From Cyprinodon diabolis (lineage: Eukaryota; Chordata; Actinopteri; Cyprinodontiformes; Cyprinodontidae), in NCBI GenBank assembly GCA_030533445.1, contig CM060065.1:6672474-6736473 (forward strand): a DNA stretch of 64,000 nucleotides, written 5' to 3'. Of the stretch, positions 57,290-64,000 are shown one piece after another (the first letter of the stretch is position 1; the number at the start of each line of letters is the position of its first letter). The translations under genes and the position numbers were made by a program. The notes below the pieces were generated by a model. It saw only the letters and a list, made by a program, of their open reading frames with translations. It did not search any database and had not been told where the DNA came from.

Positions 57290-58475
57290 ATTTTACAAGT
57301 CCGGTCAGCAAGGAATGATCAATGGGTCATTATTTATATCTAGAACTAATTCGTTCGCACTGATTTAATTAATTTAGCATTAATCAGTTTTTTTGTGGCC
57401 ATCATTCAGTCATTTTAAGATCAGAACTTTTTGCCCAAATATAGTAACGCCTCACTCCTGACATCTTTCCGCAGTGACGTCACGGTGCGGTAAGCCTAGC
57501 ACCATTCTCCCCGCTTTACAAGCAAAATCAATGGGAACTACTAGACACATCTGCAATCAACAACAATTATTGAAGATTTCCAGAGTGTCACAGTCTTGGT
57601 TCTGTTAAGTTTTCTTTTGAGTAGTCAGTTTTCTTTGTTTTCTAGTTTTATTTGTTTTAATTCCTATGTTGTTGTGTTTTCTGGGTATACTTCAGTTCTT
57701 AGGTTTTTCTTGGTTGCCCTCTTGTGTTGGTCTTCTTTTCCCTTGCTCCCTTCTAGAATCCTATGTTCACACCTGCTCCCAATCAGCTCATTAGTCCTGT
57801 CTTTGTTCAGTCTCTCATATAAACTCCTCCTGTGCAGTTCCTCAGTGCTGGTTCCTTGTCTTTTCCTGGCTCCCCCCCTGAGTTTTTCCCATGAAGTTGT
57901 CTGGGTTTTGGTTCCATGTGTTTTGTACCTTGGTTTTTGGATTTTCTGTCTCAGTTATTCAATTAAATCTTCAAGAACTCACCTCTGCCTCCTCGTCTAT
58001 GTATTTGGGTACTCAAAACCTCAACCAAACTCTGACACAGAGGTCTTCACCATTGAAATTCACCAGAGCTATAGATAAACTGATAATACCCACGTGCATG
58101 GCAGTTGGATGTTGGAATACATCGGGTAAAAGTAAAAAAAAAAAAAAAAGTTACTTCACTTTTCTGATTCATAAGCTTCCACTGACGGGTTCGTCGTTGG
58201 ATTGCCAACTTGAAGAGGGAGGATTTGCCATTGAACTTCTGGCCAGAGAAAAAACACGTAATATGTAGCCAACATTTGGAAGAAGAATGTTTTCAAGATG
58301 ACTTGGATAATAGCGCGTTGTGACAAACACCAGATACAGCACTGGGACTTGATCAACAGCCGATACCGCACCGTGACGTCACAAACCGGTAGGTGGCAGT
58401 AGTGTTCTTTGACAAACATGGATGCCTCCAGTAAAGCACATTCAAGTGAAGATTACTCTTAATTAAAACACTTAT
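57290..58475 (+). mobile_element. THAP-domain element, copy B (interrupted)
   Basis: Plus-strand counterpart of copy A. From about 58086 it reads PTCMAVGCWNTSGKSK (start Met is ATA here), SYFTFLIHKLPLTG, a frameshift, then RRWIANLKREDLPLNFWPEK and HVICSQHLEEECFQDD before a stop at about 58316. Spacing and order fit a THAP zinc finger: C-x4-C, a Pro after the first strand, the Trp of RRWI, and C-x2-H in ICSQH. Inverted arms with TGACGTCA flank it at 57475-57492 and 58364-58381. A solo LTR sits upstream of the THAP frame at 57586-58037. Confidence 0.7.
57581..58042 (+). mobile_element. Solo LTR with 5-bp duplication, inside THAP element
   Basis: LTR 57586-58037 (452 bp): TGTCACAGTCTTGG ... AACTCTGACA, with a CATATAAACTCC TATA-like box and ATTAAATC near the end. 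CAGAG is duplicated at 57581-57585 and 58038-58042. The uninterrupted site survives in copy A (GTCCTCTGGAAATC on the opposite strand, about 16258-16271) with a single CAGAG equivalent. Same family as 46152-46589. No internal region, so recombination between two LTRs is the likely history. Confidence 0.93.
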
Positions 58476-58690
58476 TTAACTGTTAGGTTAATTGGCTTCT
58501 CTAAATTGTCCTTAGGTGTGAGTGTGTGCATGTATGGTTGTTTGTCCTGTTCGTCTCTGTGTTGCCCTGCGATGGACTGGCAACTTGTCCAGGGTGTACC
58601 GCACCTCTCGCCCTTTGACAGCTGGAAATAGGCACCAGCACCCCTCGGGATTAAGCATGTAAAGAAAATGGATGGATTGATATCATTTAT
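58476..58690 (+). mobile_element. RTE-like LINE 3' tail
   Basis: TAATTGGCTTCTCTAAATTG, GCCCTGCGATGGACTGGCAA, CTTGTCCAGGGTGTACC and the terminal AAAATGGATGGATTGA form a common fish LINE 3' tail. Reverse of the piece at 26175-26475. Confidence 0.7.
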
Positions 58691-60104
58691 GGAACAGTAT
58701 TTAATAATTTCATATTTGATGTACTTTCAGAAGTTTGAATTCTGAATAAGACCGGACTTTTCCATTAATCTATTTTCTAACTTTAAGACAGACGAGATGT
58801 TGGACATTTGGACCAAAGCCTCAGTTATGCTTGAGGCACGTATTTAATTAGATGCAGTAACACACCAGCTTTTATACTCGACTCCTGGAGGGTCATGAAC
58901 ATCAAGCCACAGGATTACAGCGCCACACTACATGAAGAAGAAGAAACACAGCTGTTTCCAACTTTTTTATAGCCTCTTCATGTCTTCAGAGAGTGACAGT
59001 AAAATTAGTTCAAAGACTTTTTTACAATCTTTTGATCGCAGTGATATCTATGGCCTAAATTACTATTCAGACTCTAACCCTCCGCAGTAAGAGTCATTCA
59101 TTGTCCACAATGTTTTTTTACGTGAGGAGCTGTCTGCAAAGTTACCATTTTCCAAGCTGCACGGTGCAAAAAAAATGTCCACACGGACTCCACACAGTGG
59201 GTAGTGGAACTAAAATGCACAGTTCAGCCATGAGTGTCAATCGTAACTCAAGCTTAGGTTCAGATTATTTTTGCTGTCATCTGTATCTGAGTTATAATCA
59301 TAAAAAAAAAAAAAAACAGAAAAAACTGTGATCCCACATAAAGAAACAAACACCCCAGACAGGATTGGTGTCACGACCTGATCCGCATCATCGGATTGTG
59401 CTTTATTTCAATATGAAATACTCACATAGAAAGAAAAGACAATTAGAAGAATTGAATTGATACAATTACTTTAGTCTTTGGCGATCAGACCTCGGCTGGA
59501 AACATTAGCGCTGAACTTTGTTTGATATGCATTAACAGGAGAAAAGAACAGGGATGTTTACCCCCAGGCCTGAAAGTGGTGGTGGAGTAGAGGTGGATTT
59601 AGTTGGTCAGTCCGTAGACTGCTGTATGGAGAGATCCAAAGGACTGCGTGAGCTGATACTAGTGCTTCACTGTGGGACCTGGAAGATGGAAGTCCAGCTT
59701 GGATAACACAGGTTGGTGAACCTGTCCATGATGAGCAAGCATGAAGCGAGAGAAAAAACTCCCTTTTGGGCAAAACCAGGCTCAACATGGCGGACTTCTG
59801 CCGGACCAGTTGAGATGAGACAGGGAACGCAGTAAGTGTCCGGGAGGAATGACACTTTGATGAAGCTTTAGCTATAATGGTGGAGGAGGGGCTGGAGGTG
59901 GGTTGAATCCGGGTCATCTAAATCAAAGTCAGACATAGCCCAACCACTGCCCGCGCTTTGAGTAGGAGACTGAGATGTGGACTGGAGACCTATTAAGATG
60001 AACTCTGGATGCTGATTGGCTTTTGTGGTGGTGTAGTTCATAGCTGATTGGCCTGTTTCGGAGGCGGATGAGGGTAATTAATCAGTTTCCTCAACTGAAC
60101 TTCA
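58691..60104. other. No gene recognised
   Basis: About 1.4 kb. A stretch from TGTCACGACCTGATCC (59369) to about 60095 has GGATTTAGT/GAAAAAACTCCC patches and might be an LTR or other retroelement part, but I cannot support a class. An (A)n run lies at 59302-59316. Confidence 0.35.
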
Positions 60105-60358
60105 ATTCAGTTTATTTATATCGCGCCGATTCGAAACACGTCATCTCAAGGCACTTTACAGTTCACCAGATCATCCAGTCAGATTTATTCAAAGTTTTCT
60201 ATCTAAGGAAAACCAGTTGATTGCATCGACTCATTGAATCAAAGGCAATCCCTCACACTAAGCATGCTTGTAGTGACAGTGGAGAGGAAAAACTCCCTTT
60301 TAACAGGAAGAAACCTCCAGCAGAACCAGGCTCAGTGTGAGCGGCCATCTGCTGAGGC
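60105..60358 (-). mobile_element. L2 LINE 3' UTR piece (copy i)
   Basis: AATTCAGTTTATTTATATCG through AGCATGCTTGTAGTGACAGT to CATCTGCTGAGGCAG. 5'-truncated. Confidence 0.87.
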
Positions 60359-60715
60359 AGAAGCTCCATTAACTTCCGCCTAGGCTCCATTTAAAAACAC
60401 TGAAATAACTTTTTCTCTCTCCAATTATAAAAAGCCTACTAAATTACAATATGTAAAATGTGAAATATGACTTTTCTGAGATGTAATTTGTTCCCATCCT
60501 CTACGTTTTATCAATTGTCTGAACCTGATTTGTGCCAGAAATTGCATCCTAATGAACTTCCGGGAACTAACTTGTTTTGGGTGTGGATTTGTAAATAATT
60601 GGATTGATTCTTGGTTCTATGTTTGAATTTTGTTGTGCTGTATGGTGCATAATATAAAGAAACATATATAAAGCCAAATACTGTAAATGGCTGTATCTTA
60701 ATTGTCCCTAGAACT
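60359..60715. other. No feature recognised
   Basis: Short AT-rich spacer; nothing nameable. Confidence 0.4.
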
Positions 60716-61015
60716 GCTCAGTTCTGGACTGAGAACTCTGATGTTTCTTCAGGTATCTGCAGGAGAAGCTTCTCCAATGTGGGGGCTACTGCCCCCAAGT
60801 TGCCTTCTCCTTCCAGGCTCTCGCTAGTTCTTCCCTGAAGCCTTGGTGTTTCTCCAGTTTGTCATGTTTTTTTTCCTGATGTTTCCATCATTTGGGATGA
60901 TCTCATCGATCACTACGGCCGTCCTCTGCTGCTTGTCAGTGATCAGTTGTTGGTTGGTAACAACCATTCTGTCTGTCTGCCTCTGGAAGTCCCAGAGGAT
61001 CTTAACTCGGTCACA
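60716..61015 (-). pseudogene. LINE restriction-like-endonuclease region remnant
   Basis: The minus strand from about 61010 reads RVKILWDFQRQTDRMVV, then QQRTAVVIDEIIPNDGNIRK; after a frameshift HDKLEKHQGFREELARAWKE; after another GAVAPTL and LLLQIPEETSEFSV. This order matches the C-terminal region of a non-LTR family I know from fish and invertebrates. The D...AVVID..IP.D.NI..K pattern fits a PD-(D/E)XK restriction-like endonuclease as in R4/Dong-type elements. The exact clade is uncertain. Two frameshifts and stops; non-functional. Confidence 0.6.
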
Positions 61016-61235
61016 TCTTGGGAGGTAGCTCCCATTTTGACCTGGGTTTTATACATATATATTGATAAACTCCACTTTCTTAGTTCTAGTGAGGATACAG
61101 GCAGCATTATTCTGGATCAGCTGCTGTTGTCTGATCCACTTTTTAGGCAGACCTGTGGAGACTACTCTGCAGGGATCAATTCTACTAAAGATGAATGAAA
61201 CAGGAATCAGTTTTTTTTTTTGCATCAGTCGTTAC

Positions 61236-61458
61236 AGTCGTAGGGAAATCATATTTAAATGTGAAATCATTCTGGTTTAAACATGTATATAAATGTACTC
61301 TTTATGAGACAAAAAAATTTGTATTTTAAAAAAATCCTTTCACAAAATTTGTGGGTTTTTTTTTCGTTATCTTATGCAGGCCAATTAGTTCTACGTCAGC
61401 CTGAACACCTAAATTCGGCCAGTCTTATATCAACATTCATATGTCGATCAAATTTTTT
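61236..61458 (-). mobile_element. TTAA-type DNA element, copy 4 (left end only)
   Basis: Starts AGTCGTAGGGAAATCATATT after a TTAC and follows copies 1-3 through CGTCAGCCTGAACACC and ATCAAATTTTTT, then similarity stops. Confidence 0.75.
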
Positions 61459-61734
61459 GTAACACTGCACTGATAATTTTACCTGTATTCGGTCTTTCTG
61501 CCTCTGCACAGCACCAAATGCTGTACAGGAGGCAACCTGAGCTAGTCCTTTTCTTTGTAATCTCTTTACTCTGCACTCTTCTTCCTCTGGTCCATGTTGA
61601 GTGTGTTACTCACCATGGGTATGTTTGATTTCAGCAGCTGCTTTCTTCAGGGACCCAGTCTACCTGCACTGGGTCCATGGAGGACCACGAAAATAAGGAG
61701 GCTGAAAGAGTTTTTAGCTATAGCATAATAACAA

Positions 61735-61930
61735 TTGAACTTTATTTATCTCACATTGGAAAAACGTAATCTGCATTTAACCCATCCCTTTAGGGAGCAG
61801 TGGGCTGCCATCATTGGGCACCTGGGGAGCATTTTGGGGTTAGTGATCTTAAGGGAGTGGGGTTCGAACTCAGAACCTCAGGATTCCAAGCATTATGTCC
61901 TAACCACTAGGCAGCCACTCCCCCAAGATT
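61735..61930 (-). mobile_element. tRNA-derived SINE (copy 5)
   Basis: Reverse orientation. On the minus strand: CTGCCTAGTGGTTAGGACAT (A box), GGTTCTGAGTTCGAACCCCA (near-consensus B box), CTGCTCCCTAAAGGGATGGG, tail GAGATAAATAAAGTTC. The best-preserved promoter of the five copies. Confidence 0.8.
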
Positions 61931-62240
61931 CTATAGGTCCAGGCCTGTCGCATAGCAAATGTGAGAGTTGACACACAAAGCAGGCAAAGGCTGGATGCTA
62001 AGCTTCTCACCACTGTTCTGGGTGCTAATAACATTTTCGAGGAGCTTCAGCAGCAGTACAGCAGATTTAAAGTCCCCACACTGAAGATATGTTGGAATCT
62101 GAGCTTAAATGTCAGCCAAACCCATTTACACAGGGACAGAGAAAATCTTACAATAAATCAAACATTACCGCCACATATCTGACTCAATAACCATTTAAAA
62201 AAAACTATTTTCATTAATTTCACATACTTTATATATTGTA
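61931..62240. other. No feature recognised
   Basis: Spacer; nothing nameable. Confidence 0.4.
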
Positions 62241-62513
62241 TTATATTAAACTGCACTTACAATATTCACCACTGTTCGGCCCCATTTCCCTGGTTCCTCT
62301 GACCATGGAGCAGACGGCTTGCTTGGACTCACAATGAATCATGGGATACCTAAGGCAACGTAGGATACAGTGGACCCGTCCTTCAAAACGGGCAAAAAGA
62401 AGGATGCATTTGTCGGCCACATAACGAGGATTCATCCAATCCGAACAGACCTCAGCCGACGAATCTGGCCTTCGGAGGACGCAGCCGCTGAATTCAAACT
62501 CAGCAAATGTCAA
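62241..62513 (-). CDS. Unrecognised open frame, possibly from a mobile element
   Basis: A 90-residue frame starting at the ATG at 62513 (MTFAEFEFSGCVLRRPD..., DKCILLFARFEGRVHCI...). It has mixed composition, seven or more Cys, and reads more like protein than the surrounding frames, but I recognise no domain. The DNA is CpG-richer than its AT-rich flanks. No ribosome, splice or promoter evidence supports expression. It may be the translation of a non-coding repeat. Confidence 0.2.
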   Translation of the reverse strand: MTFAEFEFSGCVLRRPDSSAEVCSDWMNPRYVADKCILLFARFEGRVHCILRCLRYPMIHCESKQAVCSMVRGTREMGPNSGEYCKCSLI

Positions 62514-63154
62514 CGAACCGCAAGAGATTAGCAGTAGCCCTATATACAGGCTCGCCGACTGATTACTAGAGTGTGGTCACCTGTGATGCTATCAGTGGAC
62601 ACACATTGATCTAACATGTCCCTTTGGTGACATTTTTTGTCTTTTCAAAGGGAGCCATCATTTTTGTCTTGGTCTGTTTTTTGTTTTTTTTTATTATTAT
62701 TCTGTTAAAGCATGGTTGAAAAAAAATGTGTGATTTTCATCTATTCATTTTCATAGAATTCGTATTTATTATTTATTTAGTCAAATTTTAGTTATTTCTC
62801 TGGCCGTTGTGGTTTTTGCTTTCATTGAACAAGGGGGACCAAGAATTTGTCCACGTGTTTATGGTCATCATCATTCATCACTCTAGCCTGTACGGTGTGA
62901 CAGCCTGTCGACCGATAGACATCGGCGCACACTGTTGGATGTTATACACTGGCTTTTGTTCCCCTCATAAAGATGTAACCATGGAAGAAAATGTGTTGTG
63001 TATGAAATAAGAACAAGTGTTTTCATGGTTCAGTAAATGGTGAAAAGAATATAGCTGAATGGACCCATTTTATACAAAACGACCTATATCATCAACATAC
63101 ATCGTGACAAACACGTTGACAACAACAAGAACGCATACTATAATAAATTCAACA
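62514..63154. other. No gene recognised
   Basis: Moderately AT-rich spacer before the long-TIR MITE. Confidence 0.4.
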
Positions 63155-63554
63155 TATTCTCATTATCAGTTTGTATGAAATCGTTCGAAAGTTATGCACA
63201 CTATTTCGTACGTTTTGGACGTTTTTCCTCGAAAAAACAGATCAGTACGCATGCGCAGGCAGAGACGAAAAAAGCAGATCTGCGGATGGACGTAAAACTG
63301 GGAAAAACAGTGCAATAATTACTTCTTCATGTCTCTAACTACGTTTCTTGATGTTTTGTATCTTAGGGTTAGGGTTAATTGTATGTTAAATTCTATGTTA
63401 TTGAATGGTGCGTAAGATGCGCATGCACAAGGATGTCTTGTCTCGAGGCAAGACGTAAAAATACGACGAAATAAGACGAAAAAAACGTCTAAAACGTACG
63501 AAATTACGGTGCATAACTTTTCGTACGATTTCAGACAAACTCATAATGAGAATA
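63155..63554. mobile_element. Long-TIR MITE at a TA target
   Basis: Element 63157-63552 (396 bp) with inverted ends of about 75 bp: TTCTCATTAT...GAAATCGTWCGAAA at the left and the complement at the right. TA flanks both sides (63155-63156, 63553-63554), as for Tc1/mariner insertions. The interior has CATGCGCA in both halves and TTAGGGTTAGGGTTAA at 63363-63378. No coding capacity. Confidence 0.85.
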
Positions 63555-64000
63555 CACAGATAAATTACACATGAATGCTATGATGTATGGCTAACTGGTG
63601 GCATCCAGGAAGTGGCATACTTGTTTTCCGAAGGACAAAAGAATGTTTACTTTGGTTTAAACTGCGTAACAATGACATAATTGAGACGCTAATTATTAAA
63701 AACCACACGGCCTGCTTTTTAAAATACATCCACTTGGAATGTGAGATGTACTTTTGATAGACAATGTCATTTGGGTAGATCCAACTTTTGTGAACAAGCT
63801 AAAATCAGGCAGGGGGTGAGAGGTTAAGGGAAATAAATCAAACTTTTGGAAAGATAGAAAAAATAACATTAGACAGCGGTATGAACAGTTCTTAATAAAG
63901 AAGTGAACTTGTAAAAGATTTGTCCTTATTTTTTTCACTAGAAGAAGCATTACAAATGATGTGTATGAGCCACTTAATTACTTTAGAAAATAATTAAAAA
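63555..64000. other. No feature recognised
   Basis: AT-rich end of the window; nothing nameable. Confidence 0.4.

Noticed and set aside
57596..58078. 160-codon plus-strand frame, Ser/Leu-rich
   Set aside because: It lies almost entirely within the solo LTR and is T-rich by composition.
58086..58316. Host THAP gene
   Set aside because: The start codon is lost, the frame is shifted, and at least two other copies occur in the window.
59369..60095. LTR on either strand
   Set aside because: A TGTCACGACC start is seen but no matching end, TATA/poly(A) order or partner.
63363..63378. Interstitial telomere
   Set aside because: Only two to three TTAGGG-like units, and they sit inside a MITE.

Overview
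The window looks like a gene-poor, transposon-dense stretch of a ray-finned (teleost) fish genome. The evidence is the repeat content: L2-type LINE 3' ends with the tail ...AAACTGAATTGAATT, tRNA-derived SINEs, hAT elements with 8-bp target duplications, Tc1-like transposases, chromodomain Ty3/gypsy elements, Penelope-like elements, and LINE ends of the kind usually called Rex/RTE in fish. I found no intact host protein-coding gene, rRNA, functional tRNA or CRISPR array. Nearly every open frame is either a mobile-element remnant or chance. The window could be intergenic or lie inside a large intron; the sequence alone does not decide.

Layout. 0.7-8.9 kb: L2 3' ends, a tandem duplication flanking an L2 piece, a gypsy-type LTR piece, a Tc1-like fragment, a RecQ-like helicase exon fragment, a decayed LINE ORF1 with an SGNH-esterase-like end, a SINE, an L1-like LINE 3' end and a LINE endonuclease fragment. 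10-13.7 kb: LTR-like blocks, a hAT MITE with a perfect 8-bp duplication, and a foldback MITE. 15.2-16.6 kb: a THAP-domain element split by a hAT MITE that itself carries a second MITE. 18.6-20.4 kb: a small hAT MITE, a CpG-rich unclassified block, a deleted THAP-element copy and an old degenerate ~21-bp tandem repeat. 21.9-27.6 kb: LINE ends, a CTAACC-rich tract, and an L2 copy with another L2 tail inserted in opposite orientation. 30-35 kb: the first copy of a TTAA-flanked DNA element family, a SINE, a hAT end, and Penelope-like fragments, one with a degenerate hammerhead-like motif. 35.1-38.1 kb: a LINE 3' end split by a gypsy element whose two LTR copies are inverted. 39.2-42.6 kb: a Tc1 element split by a BED-finger hAT element, then a ~1.3-kb minisatellite. 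44-52.6 kb: MITE, SINEs, (TA)n, an LTR, an L2 reverse-transcriptase remnant, two more TTAA-element copies and a Penelope 3' piece. 54-63.6 kb: a LINE end, L2 tails, a second THAP element split by a solo LTR, an RTE-like tail, a restriction-like-endonuclease LINE remnant, a TTAA-element fragment, a SINE and a long-TIR MITE.

How the parts relate. The strongest information is stratigraphic. Five nested insertions can be read from the sequence: hAT inside Tc1, hAT (with a further MITE inside) inside a THAP element, a solo LTR inside another THAP element, gypsy inside a LINE, and L2 inside L2. In three of them a target-site duplication is visible, and in two the uninterrupted sequence can be checked against a paralogue or the continuing host element. 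Family names were assigned from conserved motifs and recall, not from a database search.
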